NCBI GenBank assembly: GCA_018857735.1
Contig: JABMCL010000994.1
Location: 124,501 to 188,500, forward strand
DNA: 64,000 nucleotides
Source: Alviniconcha marisindica
Lineage: Eukaryota > Mollusca > Gastropoda > Provannidae
Reading direction: 5' to 3'
Part shown: in pieces, positions 10,401 to 22,610 of the stretch
Layout: each line of letters starts with the position of its first letter
Position numbering within the stretch: position 1 is the stretch's first letter
The notes under the pieces: model-generated
What the model was told of the DNA's origin: nothing
What the model saw: only the letters and a program-made list of their open reading frames with translations
The model's database searches: none
Program-made: the position numbers and the translations under genes

Positions 10401-11196
10401 AAGAAAAAAAAGGAAAAAAAAAAAGGTTTCACCTCTTACTTTTTACATAACCAGGTCTATCTTGACCCAAAAAACTATTCTTGTATTATATAATATCTAT
10501 ATATGTAGTAATTGTTTTCTTTCTTTCATTCAAATATCAGTCACTGTTTTGGGTTAGCCTACCTTCTCCAACATCTTTTCTTGTAATATTTTGATATATT
10601 TTATAAACTTTTTGTTTTGTTTTGCTTTGTTGTTGTTTTCTCTTTCCTTTAAAAAAAAAATTCCCCCTCTATCCAATAGGCCATTTGCCATGGAGCCGCA
10701 ACCGTGACCTTGGCTTCGCACCTCAGGCAGAGACGCATAGTTTTGTACTATCAACTGAGAGTCAGGATGGTCAGCTAACCTAACTAAACATTGCTTCTTC
10801 AGTCCTGTTGTACTGATTCCTTGTTTTCAAAGATATCGCTTAAGGCTGTCACAGTCCAGTGTCCAAAAAAACATTGCATATCACAACAATGTCTACAAAC
10901 TCCCAGCACTGGTTTACGACATCGTTCCTTCAACCACTGCCGTGTTTAGTTACGCCATATGGTCCAGAAAACTGTCAGCCTACCAGCAGTTTTTTGTTGG
11001 TGCTCAAACAGTAGTAATTTTATTACAAACAGCTCAAATAAAAAAGGTGTGTCATTTATAGCCGCCAACAAAGTTTACACCAACACAAATAAAACCACAA
11101 TCGTTTGAATCGAGACGGAACTCTTTTACCCGGGGTGGATGCGTCTCATGTGTACGTGCGTGCTTGGGTGCTAGGTTGCTTCTACAGTCATATTAG
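10401..11196. other. Upstream region of the securin-like gene; no exon supported
   Basis: The first part is A/T-rich with poly-A and poly-T tracts. From about 10680 it becomes GC-richer. A non-coding first exon for the securin-like gene is expected somewhere between 10183 and about 11500, but its 5' splice site cannot be fixed from sequence alone. Confidence 0.4.
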
Positions 11197-11232
11197 CAAA
11201 GATTATAAATACATATGTATTTATAATCTTTG
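11197..11232. repeat. Perfect 36-bp palindrome
   Basis: CAAAGATTATAAATACAT is followed directly by its exact reverse complement, with no spacer. It is AT-rich and contains TATAAAT on both strands. It borders a GC-richer block at 11240-11520. Confidence 0.95.
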
Positions 11233-11235
11233 ATA

Positions 11236-11520
11236 TCAGTACCCGAACCTTTCGGAGGGCGCTGACTGCGTCGCTGGACAGCTGCGCGGAGATAAAGAGT
11301 GCCCCTTCAGTGGCGTAACTAAATCTGGCAGAGTTTGGAGGAAGGTGCCGGAAAGCGATGCTCGGAGTGTGCAGTGTCTACTGTGTTGGGCACGGACGTC
11401 TTGCCCAAAATCAGGGGAAGTAACACCAAAACGGTTTAAAAATAGCACCGTGGCAAACGGCCTATTGTCTTGTTTCATGGCCCAATGTGTGCTAGCACTA
11501 GTAGCACTAGCAGTTCCCAT
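11236..11520. promoter_or_regulatory. GC-richer, CpG-containing block; possible promoter of the securin-like gene
   Basis: Compared with its AT-rich surroundings this block has many CG dinucleotides (for example CGCTGACTGCGTCGC and GCGCGGAG). It lies about 1.1 kb upstream of the first coding exon on the minus strand and next to the palindrome. No transcription start can be assigned. An unrelated CpG-rich repeat is an alternative. Confidence 0.3.
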
Positions 11521-11582
11521 CTTAGTTCATGTTGCCGTCACTGGTGTAAAATCAGTTTGCATGTTTGGGTGTGCATGCTGTG

Positions 11583-11630
11583 TATATAATATATATATAT
11601 GCGTGCGTGCGTGCGTGCGTGTGTGTGTGC
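11583..11630. repeat. Compound AT / GCGT / GT microsatellite
   Basis: TA units pass into GCGT units and then GT units. Confidence 0.95.
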
Positions 11631-11807
11631 TGGTTTCCTGTTCAGCTTTTGAGTAATAACATTACCAATCAGCTGAGATTTGGGCAAAGGACTGGGTATG
11701 CATTTCAGATTGAGCACACATTTATTTTGAACAAAAAATATAAAAACGTTTTTAAAAAAGAGGAAATTCTAACACTTTAAAAAAGAGGAAATTCTATTAG
11801 AGCTCAG

Positions 11808-11890
11808 GAGCTGTGTGAAAGTTGAGGTGGCTGTCCTGGGATCCCATCCCTAATAAGTCTATGGTTTCTGTGGACGTAAAGCAACACTCA
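11808..11890 (+). mobile_element. SINE B fragment (3' part)
   Basis: CTCAGGAGCTGTGTGAAAGT, GGTGGCTGTCC, ATCCCTAATAAG and GTTTCTGTGGACGTAAAGCA match a fragment at 40034-40130 and the 3' part of the complete SINE at 22611-22934. It ends in CAAC/CCAA-like tail units. Confidence 0.6.
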
Positions 11891-12369
11891 ACCAACCAGG
11901 GAATTCTGCTGCTGTCTTCTTCATCCATATAGTATAACAGTTGCTACAATCAATGTTAATTATTCTGCCACTTTCTTTTTTAGGGGGGAAGGAAGGCATC
12001 ACACAATGTGCATGTGTGTGCATGCTGCAATAGTAAAAACAACAAACAAACAAAAAACTCATGACTTAAAAGTTAAACCACATGACAGACAAAAGAAACA
12101 AAAACAAAAGACACAAACAGGAAGGGGGTATGGGGTGCTTGGGTTTGTACTGACCCTGCCAGTGCCAGGCTGCAGACCGAGCCACCAGCCACCATCCTTC
12201 CCCAGTCCACCCCCACAGAATGCGTAGCCATGAGGGCATATGATGGAGCAAGGGGTGTTCCCAGACACAAGGGGACACAGTCAGACACATGATCTAGTTT
12301 TACTGGAAGTGGGAGACCCGCATGACACAAATGTATCAAGAGTGTAGGCCTCAAATGCTTCTGTGGGGA
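11891..12369. other. Intergenic; nothing recognised
   Basis: AT-rich, then a GC-richer stretch with no supported ORF. It may include the 3' tail of the adjacent CR1-like element. Confidence 0.4.
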
Positions 12370-12499
12370 GGGCATTCCAGTTTCTGATGGTTTGGGGGAG
12401 GAAGGAAAATGTTATCAGTATTAGGTTCTGCATGGGATGAGGGTGAACTGTTGATGACATCCACGTTGTTAATGTGGTGTTATGTCTGTAGTCTTGAAT

Positions 12500-13560
12500 T
12501 CAGGCTGGGTGACATTGACAGTGACAGCACCAAGTCTCTGTTGATTCTGTACAAAATGGAGACTTGTGCTGTTTTCCTTTGCTGTGTGATGGCCATTGCA
12601 GGTAGTCCATCGTGAGGTTCACGTTGGTGGTGTTTCAGGGGTGTTTTTCTGTGTATGGGGATCCCACACTGGGAAGGCATACTCAAGCAAAGGTCTGGCA
12701 AGTGCTTTGTATGCTACTTTTAATTCCTTGACTGAGGTTGTGCCTCAGGAAGCCAAGGATCTTGTTTGCCTTAAAGTTTAAGCATATATGCCATATGGTG
12801 TTAATATGCTCATCCCAGTTGATCCTGATGGGGACTGTGAATAGCAGCGGAACGCAGAACATGCAACTCATATGGGAAGTCCAGTTGTTTCCTGCTTCTT
12901 GTGACTGGCAAGGCAGTGCACTGCCTTATCTGGGTGGAACTCCATGTCCCAGCTCTTCTTCCACCCAACAAGCCACTGGAGGTCTTGCTGTAGCTGGGCT
13001 TGGTCCTACTGACTGGACACAATCTCGGACGCTGCTGTGTCATCCATGAAGTCTTTCCAGTGTTGTCCGTTTCCAGTGCCATCAGTATCTCTGAGGTTGT
13101 CGTAGTAGGCTAGGAACAAACATGGTCCTAGCACTGATCCTTGGGGTACACATGACTGAACACTGGCAAAGGAATATCTAAACCATGCCATTACTACTGC
13201 TTGATGCCAGTCACTCATAAAGCTTTGGATCCATCTGCTGATTTCCCCGTGTGTACGTGCAGATCACACATGTTAGGGGTATGGGCCTGTAGTTGGCTGA
13301 ATCATACTGTTCTCCCTTCTTGAACACTGGTGTAATGTAGGCATCCTTTTACTTGTTTTAGTCAGGTGGAAGAACTCCGGTGTTGATGGAGGACTAGAAG
13401 ATCACTGTCAGCATGGGTGATATTTCATCTGCAAGCTCTTTTAGGATGCCAGGACAGATTTTATCTGATCCGCTTGCCTTATGGGGATCCAGGTTTAGCA
13501 GGAGTTTCTTCATCTGGTTTCATTAATCTGGATGTGGTCTATGAGACTATGTCAGGAAAT
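12500..13560 (-). pseudogene. LINE reverse transcriptase remnant
   Basis: Recognisable blocks on the minus strand are DPHKASGSDKICPGILKEL and FKKGEQYDSANYRPIPLT (about 13500-13270), CVPQGSVLGPCLF (13152-13113), and the catalytic box FMDDTAA (13050-13031) where FADD is usual. The thumb-like LVGWKKSW..EFHPDK follows, then a C-terminal RPLLEYAFPVWDPH block near 12680. At least four frame changes and several stops break the frame. The enzyme would copy the element RNA at the nicked target. Confidence 0.75.
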
Positions 13561-13877
13561 GTAGCATTGCTCCTCCCTGTCTTCTGGTAGAACTTGCCTG
13601 CCATGAACTGTCTGCCATTGCCAGACACTGACTGGAACTGCTGATCCAATAGTTCAGCCTGTGCTATTGGGTCTGATACTACTAAGCAGTTGACCATCTT
13701 TCTTGAGGGGGGAGACTCCTGCATTTGACATCCACTGGTGCTTTATGTAGATCAAGTGTTTGTTCTTCATCTCCTTGTCTACTTGTGTGGAGTCTTGTTC
13801 ACTGAAGGTGTCAATTAGGTAGTTCCAGTAGGTTCAGCGGAGCTTGCATTGTGTTCCATAATCTGAGCTTTCGGACT

Positions 13878-14240
13878 TCATCTTTCAGTTGCTGTCATCC
13901 TGATTTCTTCATCTTCTTGTATGTCCTGTCTCTTTTCCTGATGAGTTTGAGCAGGTCTGCTGTGATCCAGGGTTTGTTGGTCTTTGCTCTGGCGGTCTTG
14001 TGTGGAATGCAGCATTTCATGGCTTCCTGCAGAGTCAACTTGAAGTTGAACAAGGTGCACAACTCTTTTGTAGTGGTAGTGCCCTTGATTTGCTGCATCT
14101 CCATGTACAGTCCATTTATACTCAGTTTTCTTCATGTCATTCCAATCTGCTTTGGCATACAAAGGAATCAAGCATTTGTTCTGTTTCCTCCTGTGCACTG
14201 GTGATAAATTCACAGTTGGTGATGTCATGATATGATTTCT
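13878..14240 (-). pseudogene. LINE endonuclease end and linker remnant
   Basis: The frame contains HRRKQNKCLIPLYAKADW, a common junction after the SDH block in CR1-like ORF2, and then, in a shifted frame, KTNKPWITADLLKLIRK and RDRTYKKMKKSG. The SDH block itself is not preserved. Confidence 0.6.
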
Positions 14241-14704
14241 ACATGGGGCACAAGCTGTGGGCAGTTGGTTAGGATCAAGTTGAATGTGTCACCATTCCTG
14301 GTTGGTTCCAGGACAAGCTGTTCATCCAGACCATGGCTTGGATCACACTAAAGGAAGGTGTTGTGAAGGTGTGGGTAGGGAGCTTTCAGCATTAGAGTCA
14401 TCTTCCTCCAGTCCCAACCTGGGATTCTGTATCATGAGCTGCCAGGTCCAATTGATTCCACCGTATTTCTTTCTGGACAATAGCAATTTATTATTTAGCA
14501 TTTTCAGAGATTCCTCTGGACTTTTTCATTTTCATTGTTGTTGGTGTAAAAGGCTAAACATTAAAAACTGTGAAAGTGAGACCAATTTAAGTTTTTAACC
14601 TTCGAGGTACGCCACAGGTGATTTCACCCATAAATACATTTTAAAATTCATAACTCAATAAATATTTGAGTTACTGAAAGGAAATTTCATGACTTTGTCA
14701 ACTA

Positions 14705-14722
14705 CCCCCCCCCCCCCCCCCC
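14705..14722. repeat. C homopolymer
   Basis: Eighteen consecutive C bases. Confidence 0.95.
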
Positions 14723-15067
14723 TTGTGCTTGCAAAAGATTGTGTACGTTTGAGAAAATAAAAAATTTAGAACACCAAAAAAACCCCACATATTTCATTTT
14801 CATGCACCATATAATCCTGGGTGAAAATTCACCCATGTTTTCAAAAAAGAACACTGCAGGCTATACATAGTGGGTGAATTTTCACCCATACTAGTGGTAG
14901 CTGAACTCGAGAATGGACGTGTTGGGATGGCCTCCACAGATGGCAGCCAGGGCCGTAAACAGTGGAAAGAAACCGGACAAGGTAATCCTGAATTTTGTCC
15001 AGAACCGCAGGCAGCCTGTGGCTCTTCTTGACAGTTGATAACACAGAGACATACAAGTTTTACACTC

Positions 15068-15073
<6 letters not shown>

Positions 15074-15132
<59 letters not shown>
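15074..15132. repeat. GT microsatellite
   Basis: About 29 GT units followed by a CT-rich stretch. Confidence 0.97.
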
Positions 15133-15136
<4 letters not shown>

Positions 15137-15530
15137 CTCTCTCTTTCTCTCCTGTTCTGTGGCTGATACACAATAATTTGTACACAATGCGACACTAAAC
15201 ATCTTTACAAAATGCTGATTGTCCTGTACTATAATAAAGTCATGGGTCAATTTTTATCCACAATGCAATGCATACCATGTACTGAAAGTGTTATTAATAT
15301 TGTGTTCAAGCCATGGGTGAATTGTTTTAATTTTACTCACTGCGGACATGGTGTGCATGAATAGTGATCCTCGCACAAAGGATACGTGTTCGCCAATATC
15401 TGTCTGTTGGCGGTCCTCAAGTGTGTGGACGGAATGAACTTGAAGTATGCGCTACGTTGGCATATCCACATATCGGTTCATTCCGTATTAATACTATTAT
15501 GGCTTTATGCCAATTGTCAGTGTATATATA

Positions 15531-15900
15531 TGTAATGGTATAGTCCTATTTCACACTTAACCTCTGCTCCCTTACTGCCCTACAGTCTGGAACCGGACGC
15601 TCCCACCCCAACACATAAACAACCTGATAGCAGCTTCCAGACTGACATCAGTGTGGTCAGTAGTGACGGTGCCCCAGAGCCACCCCCTTCCCCTCTCTTC
15701 ACTGCTTCTCACACACTGGCCTCCCACTTGCTCTTTGTTCCTGCTACCCATCACATGTTCCTCTGTCCTGTGTGCTAGTTGTTATATATGTCTATGCCTC
15801 TAGTAATAAAGAATGCCTTGTGACTCGGCCATGTGTTAGTGTATTGGATAAAAGAGAACCCCAACATTATTGTGATCAACACAAATAGCATTACAATACA
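15531..15900 (+). repeat. 5' LTR of Ty3 element 1
   Basis: 370 bp from TGTAATGG to ACAATACA (TG...CA). It contains AATAAAG near 15805, a plausible polyadenylation signal. It matches the 3' LTR over its length. Confidence 0.92.
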
Positions 15901-15903
15901 AGG

Positions 15904-15920
15904 TGGCAGCGGGGATCCGA
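15904..15920 (+). promoter_or_regulatory. Primer-binding site of Ty3 element 1
   Basis: TGGCAGCGGGGATCCGA begins three bases after the LTR. It starts with TGG, the complement of a tRNA CCA end. The primer tRNA is not identified. Confidence 0.7.
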
Positions 15921-16143
15921 TACATCACTAGTTGTGTGTGCTGTGGTGTGAACTGTGACAATACTTCAGTGACAGTGACAGTGACTCTGAGGCCGGAAAC
16001 GGCACATCTCCACTGACTGCCATTCACTTGCGGATTACCTGATTGTGACTGTCTGAGAGTATCACACTCTCCACCTCCATCGTCACATCCGGTAAGTGGT
16101 ATCATTTTCCATTTGTTTGGCAACCACACACTCACACGTCAGC

Positions 16144-18569
16144 ATGGCCGACATCACACTGCCTCGACCTACAATGGACTGGTCAGCATCCGACCGCGCC
16201 CAGGCGTTGCGTGACTTTCAGCAACTATGCGAGATGTGGTTTACAGTCAACCAGACAGCAGATGCCCTCCAACATAACTACATCATGCTGTGGCTAGGAA
16301 GTGAAGGACTCAGGCTGTTGAACTCATGGAGTTTGACGGCTGACCAGCTCCAAGACCCCAAGAACATCTGGGACAGACTGGCTCTCTTAGAACCCAGCCA
16401 GAACTTCCGCATCCACCGTCTGGAAATGCAACATCTATGCCAAAAACAAGGGGAATCAGTGGAAGACTTCTATATTCGCATAAAGACGCAAGCGCTGAAA
16501 TGCAAATACGCGTCAGAAGATGTCACACAAGAGCGAATCCTGGAACAGCTCATAGCAGGAACGGCCATCCCAAAAGTCCAGCGGGAGCTCCTATCAAAGG
16601 ATGATACCCTCACTCTAGCACAGGCATTAGACATTGCAAAGGCACATGAGGCGAGCATCAAGCACATGAGGCAGATACAAGATCTAACACCATCACCATC
16701 AACATCAACCATTGATGTGGTCAGCACTCATGCCCCAAGTGCCCATGCGCCACAGTGTGGAAACTGTGGCGGCACTCATGCCCCACACAAGTGCCCGGCA
16801 TACAGTACTACATGCTCCCGGTGCCACAAGAAGAATCACTGGCGCCAGGTATGCCGCTCGGGCAGCAGCGGCACAGCCAATGCCGGCGGAGGAGAGGCAG
16901 CACATGCCAAAGCTTCAACAAAGCCAACGAAGAGGCGTGGATGGTCACCCCGTCACCCCGGACATCGCCGCCAGGCAATTCACACCATCACCGACGACAG
17001 CGATGATGATCTTGCTAGCGGACTGGAATGCCTTGAATTCTCGTCCATCGAGAAGAACAGCGGCAACAACCGTGATGAACTTTATGCCAGTCTGGACATC
17101 CAACACAAGCGTCCAGCGTCCCTGAGAGTAAAGGTCGACACAGGAGCACAAGGAAACATTCTCCTGCTCCATATATTCCGCCGAATGTTCCCCAAAAAAC
17201 TGGCCCCCAACAGATATCCAGCAGAGGGAACTATGAAGAAAAGACAAACTATATTGCAGGTGTACAACGGCACCACAATAAAACAGCTTGGTGTCGTCAC
17301 CCTCTCTTGCAAACACAAGGACACTGAGTGGCATAGCTCTGATTTCTTTGTCACGGAATTGGAGGGACTGGCGATCCTGGGACTGCTGAGCAGCAGGCAG
17401 CTGCGACTGGTGACAATACACTGCATGGTTCAGACGGCAACGTCACCAGCTGCCCAGCCAATCCACAATGCCATGGACCTTAAGCGTCTATATCCAGAAA
17501 GATTCAAAGGAATCGGGGACTTCGAAGGAGAGCTTCACATCACTCTCCGGGAAGACGCCCAACCAGTGGTACAGCCCCCACGAAAATACCCCATCCAACT
17601 CCTGGAGGAAATCAGAACAGAACTGGAGAAAATGGAGGACCTTGGAGTTATCACCTCCATCACAGAGCCAACAGACTGGGTCAACGCACTTGCCTTCAGC
17701 AGAAAGGCCAGCGGCGGTCTACGAGTCTGTCTCGACCTGAGATCACTGAACCAGTGCATCAAGAGAACGCACCACAAGACCCCCACACTGGAGGAGATCA
17801 CCAATCACCTCAGCGGCTCCAAGGTGTTCAGCAAGCTGGATGCGAAGCATGGCTACTGGTCAATCAAGCTCGACGAAGAGTCATCGAAGCTCACGACCTT
17901 CAACAGCCCCATCGGACACTTCAGGTTCAAGAGGCTTCCCTTCAGACTGAACGTCTCACAGGATGCATTCCAGCAGTGCATGGATCAGATCCTCAGTCAA
18001 TGCCCAGGCACCATTGGGATCACTGACGACGTCATCGTCCACGGCAAGGATGACAAAGACCATGACAGAAATCTCCACCACCTCATGAAGGTTGCCCAGA
18101 AATGTGGACTTGTTTTCAACGCTGCGAAATGTTCATCAAGACATCGCAGATCAAGTTCTTTGGAATGGTTTACGACGCTAATGGCGTGCACCCTGACCCA
18201 GAAAAGTGCGCTGAAATCCAAGCGATCCCCGCTCCAAAGAATGTCACAGAAATTCAGCAGTTTCTTGGCATCATCCAGTTCATGGCTCCATTCATCCCCA
18301 AGCTTGCAGACCAAACTGCCCCTCTGAGAGCTCTGACCAAGAAGGACGTGCCATTTGAGTGGAACAACTCCCTGCAGAAGGTTTTCGAGAATGTCAAAGC
18401 CTCCATCTGCAAGGACATTGCTCTCACGTACTTCGACGTCACCAAACCAACCACCATCCAGGTAGACGCATCAAAGATTGGAATTGGCGCAGCCCTTCTC
18501 CAAGATGGACGACCGATAGCCTTTGCCAGCAAAGCCCTGACAGACCGAGCAGCGGTACGCCAACATTGA
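16144..18569 (+). pseudogene. Ty3 element 1 gag-protease-RT-RNase H, frame-shifted
   Basis: The likely start is the ATG at 16144 (MADITLPRP); an earlier in-frame ATG at 16096 is possible. Gag occupies about 16144-16860 and ends with two zinc knuckles: CGNCGGTHAPHKC (spacing 2-3-4) and CSRCHKKNHWRQVC (canonical 2-4-4). The protease has VDTGA at 17133-17147. Reverse transcriptase runs about 17560-18330 with VCLDLRSLNQ, FSKLDAKHGYW and a catalytic ITDDVIV at 18016-18036. A one-base deletion near 18132 moves the frame. RNase H begins at about 18455 (QVDASKIGIGAALLQ), and a second shift near 18548 follows. Gag and pol share one frame. Confidence 0.85.
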
Positions 18570-20223
18570 GCGCGAACTCCTGGCTGTCATTTTCGGCTGT
18601 GAACGCTTCCACACATACATCTACGGAAAACCCTTTGTGGTTGAGACTGACCACAAACCCCTGGAGATGATCCACAAGAAGAGCCTTGCCAGCACTCCCC
18701 CACGTCTACAGCGGATGTTGCTGTGTCTACAGCACTATGACGTCAGCATCAAATACCGTCCTGGCAAAGAGATGGTACTCGCGGATAGCCTCTCGCGCCT
18801 CAGTCCCATCCTTGACAAAGAGATTCACCTTGAACAGTCAATATACGCAGTTCAGTTCACTGATGACAAGCTGCAGCAGCTGAAGCTTGAGTCAGAATCT
18901 GACCCAGAGGTCACAGCAATAAGGAACATCATCATAGAGGGTTGGCCAGACAGCGCCAAACAACTGCCCAAAAATCTGCGAGAATTCTGGTCATGCAAGG
19001 ATGAACTTTCAGTAGAAGATGGACTGGTACTGAAAGGAGAGCGCGTGCTGATTCCCACTGCCATGAGGAGCTACACTCTGCGAAACATCCACGCAGGACA
19101 CCAAGGAATGGAGAAGTGCAAGCTACGTGCCAAGACGTGCGTGTACTAGAAAGGCATCAACGCGGACATTGAGCATACCGTGAAGACGTGCACAGTATGC
19201 CAGACCAACCAGAGCAGTCAGCAGGCAGAGACACTCCTACCACATGACATCCCAGATGGTCCGTGGCAAGTGCTAGCCACAGACATCTTCCACCTTGATG
19301 GGAATGACTACGTCATTGTTGCTGACTACTACTCAAAGATGCCCTTCGTTCGACGTCTGACCGTGGCGCTGGTGGAGTTCACCAGCGCCACGGTCATCTC
19401 AGCTCTGAAGCAGCTGTTCGGAGAGCACGGCATACCACACAAACTGCTCTCTGACAATGGACCGCAGTATGACTGCGTAGAGTTCAGGACATTTGCAGCA
19501 GACTGGGGATTCAAGCACATCACAAGCTCACCCAGATACCCCCAGTCCAACGGATTTGCCGAACGCATGATCCAGACTGTCAAGAAAACCATGCTCAAGG
19601 CAAGGCAGAGCAGTACTGATCCAGACCTCTCTCTGCTGTGCCTATGCACCACCCCCATCGACAACAACCTCCCCTGCCCTGCCGAACTCCTATACTCCCG
19701 GCAGCTCAGATCCAACCTCCTTCTCCTCTCCTCCCACACACCCCAAGATACAGCTGTCCACAAGAACCTGCAAGCCCGCCAGCGGACGCAAAAGAAGTAC
19801 CATGACTGGAGCACCCGTGACCTTCCACCACTCTACACCGGCCAATATGTCCGCCTGCAGGAAGCCAACGGGACCTGGACACCAGCCACTGTTGTCGAGA
19901 AGAGGCCCGAACCGCATTCATACACCGTTCGCACTCCAAACGGTGGTCTCTACCGTCGTAATCGTCGCCAGCTCCGGGACTTGACAGCACCACCCAAACA
20001 TATCACATGGGCAGACCAGACCAGCCCTGACATCAACCACACATCCTCACCGAACCAGCAACAACAGATAAACATGCCAGCGACAACAACAGCTCCACCG
20101 CCAAAAGCGGACAGCTTCACCCCTAATAGCCAGACCAGCAACAAGCCAGCGCCAGCACAGACACCTCTACGATGTTCCAGCAGACACACAAAACCACCTC
20201 AAAGACTGATCGAAAGCATGTAG
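18570..20223 (+). pseudogene. Ty3 element 1 RNase H end and integrase, one stop codon
   Basis: The frame resumes with NIERELLAV and VVETDHKPLEMIHKK of RNase H, then the HAGHQGMEKC...CTVCQ zinc-binding region of integrase. A TAG at 19147-19149 interrupts it where Trp is usual. The catalytic core has Asp at 19281-19283 (LATDIFH), Asp in LLSDNGPQY (about 19450) and Glu in SNGFAERM (about 19560). The C-terminal part has GQYVRLQ and a Pro/Thr/Gln-rich tail with SSRHTKPPQRL. There is no env-like ORF after it. Confidence 0.85.
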
Positions 20224-20371
20224 GATTCAGAATATCAAGCAAGAAAGATGGTGGAAGAACATGCATGAAGACAAAGAAGAAAGAAGAGAGAAATGAAGAT
20301 TTGACAAACATACAAAAATGCTCCCACGGAACTGTTTTGCCTGTGTTTCCAGTAGAATAGAATATATATAT

Positions 20372-22596
20372 GACTTAGTGCCAAAAGGTGTGCAAGAAAA
20401 GAGGACAGAGGTACTAGAAAATAAAGTTGACAGGATGTGAGTGAGTAATGCATTTTTTGAATGAACACATGTGAAGTCATCCACCAGTGAAGGGAGAAGG
20501 CAGTGCTGCTCTTCGTTCCTGAGAAATTTGACTTTCAGTATGATTTGTGACAAGATGTTGAACATTACACATTACAACAAGCCCACATCACTGTGCAGCT
20601 AATCATGCAGTTAAATGTGAAAACCCAACTGATCTTACAAGATGTGATCCACATGAGTATTACCAAGTAAACTGTTGTTGTTCTGTGTCACACAGAACAG
20701 CATGCTACGCATAGTTTGTTGCAATACATAATGTTCAACATACAGCCAATCTTGAACATTTTTAAATGAATAAAAAGCAACACATTTTGAAATATAAACA
20801 GTTATTCTTTAATAGAACAATATGTGACAAGGAAGATTTGATGATCTTTTTTCTCAAATTTAAGCTTTCTTGACATAAACAGCAAATGATGTAAGAAATA
20901 TGTCGTACATTACTATTTCAACAAGATGTACAATGCTGTTTGTTTCTTGATGAAAATGATGAATCAGTAACTTTTTATTACTGTAGAGTTAGACACATAA
21001 CTATTTCCATGTGAACAGTTTTTGCTGCATTAATTTTGTTGTAGTGGATAGCATAATGTTAAATAGACGACATGGTACTTTGTTTTTCATAACAAAATAA
21101 ATAATACTTATTATTTAACAAACAAGTAAGTGTTTTGTAGAGAAAATGGAGCAAGTAAGAGTGAGTGCAACTTTTGCTGCTTTTGGGTGTCACAGGAAAA
21201 CACACATGCAACCTGTCATCCATGCGTTTCTTGGTCATGTTGACTCGGGTGCCTAGGACAAAAATAGTTGAACAGTTAACTTAAAAGTGAAAGAATTAAC
21301 AATAATAAATAGAAAAAATCGTAATAATATTACTAAAAAAAATCACAGCCAAAGAATAATGCTATTAAGATCGGCACCTTACATTTTTAGAACTCTGGAA
21401 GGCAGACAGGCATGGTCACTATAATTATTTCGAACGTTATTATTTCCACAGCTCGTGTTGTAATCATAATGTTCAACATCTAACTTGATGACTTTAACCT
21501 GCGTAAATTTGAATTGTCTACCTTATATGATGATTTGTTTGAAGACGTAGTTTGTAAACAAAACGAACTGCGCAAGCAAAAAATTTAAAGAGTACGATCA
21601 GAATATACTGTTTATAACCAATCTGCTGTCGCACATTACGATTTCAACACGCACTCATGTTGTAAGAAACTCGGCGAAAACAAATTTTCGAAAGCATCTG
21701 AACAAACTTTAGATCGACAGCAACAAAACTCACTCTGTATGCTAACATTCCGATACTTTTAAAAGATTCGGCATATATATCCAATATAAATATCATCGTA
21801 TAACTGGAAGATTTGACTAAATCTCCGATGAACGTTTAAATAAAGTTGAACGTTACGGTCTTCAAAAATATTACCACACACCTTTCACATATCAGAACGT
21901 CTCTTCCATGTGGCCATGTGCTAAAAGCAAATGACCCGGAAGTAGTGCAAAAGTGCAAAAACTTTTTTTTTTTCCTTTTGCTTGTTTAATCTAATACGTT
22001 GTTGAACATTATTTATTGCAACAATTTTATGAAGAATGGCAAAATATATTTTAAAAACTACCCAGACATTTGGCAGTAAAATAAAACATTGCCGCCTGAT
22101 GCAGTGACGTACCACAGTGACTGGAGTAAAGTTCTGACGAAAGAGAAAGTCCGTTCTTCACTAGATTGTCTGCGGATGCTGGTCATGAAACATTTCAACA
22201 CACATAACGTTCGACTGAGGGATATTTCGGAGCCTGTAACTCCAAAAACAAAACTTAGTGATAATCGATTTTATATGCACTGTGTAAAGCGATATCTCCT
22301 CTGTGCAAATCGGTGACTGAGGTAATGTTTTGATTCGTCATGTACGTGAACGAAAGCATTGAAAGCACTCACCATGAGCGTGTCCGTTTTCAGGAGTCAA
22401 ATTGCGTGGCGCTTTTCACTTTCAAAAAATAATATTTTTCCAGCTGCTCCAGATTTTGAGCTCATATTGTTTCCACTGTGATACTGATCAATTATGAACA
22501 CACACACAAAGCAACAACAAGACAAAGTGTTTGAAACGGATTTTATTGAGAGTCAAAAATCAGACCCCCGATTTGCGCACCTTTTGGCACTAAGTC
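20372..22596. mobile_element. 2.2-kb element with 24-bp terminal inverted repeats, inserted in Ty3 element 1
   Basis: The left end GACTTAGTGCCAAAAGGTG and next five bases are repeated in reverse complement at 22573-22596 with one mismatch in 24. ATAT flanks both sides and could be a target duplication. No transposase is visible; the longest ORF (22089-22316, 75 codons) has no recognised domain. TGTTGAACATTA-like motifs recur inside in both orientations (near 20553, 20730, 21471, 22001), as subterminal transposase-binding sites often do. I cannot name the superfamily. Confidence 0.65.
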
Positions 22597-22610
22597 ATAT
22601 AACATCAGTA
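22594..22610. repeat. Target-site duplication of SINE B, left copy
   Basis: The 17 bases are identical to 22935-22951. The first three belong to the inverted repeat of the host element. Confidence 0.9.

Larger units (their letters stand above)
12370..14610 (-). mobile_element. Decayed CR1/Jockey-like non-LTR retrotransposon
   Basis: On the minus strand, pieces of ORF2 follow in order: end of endonuclease (about 14600-14170), basic linker (KPWITADLLKLIRKRDRTYK at about 13950), and reverse transcriptase blocks (13560-12500). The copy is split by many stops and shifts, and no ORF1 is seen. It lies in opposite orientation to the neighbouring Ty3 element. Confidence 0.75.
14611..15525. other. Intergenic with C tract, GT run and GGGTGAA motifs
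   Basis: Holds an 18-base C run (14705-14722) and a GT microsatellite (15074-15132). TGGGTGAA or its complement recurs near 14626, 14820, 14872 and 15313; the two central ones form inverted pairs around AAAATT. No gene is supported. Confidence 0.6.

Noticed and set aside
22089..22316. 75-codon ORF in the inverted-repeat element
   Set aside because: No domain recognised, no splice signals and short enough for chance; it might still be a transposase fragment.
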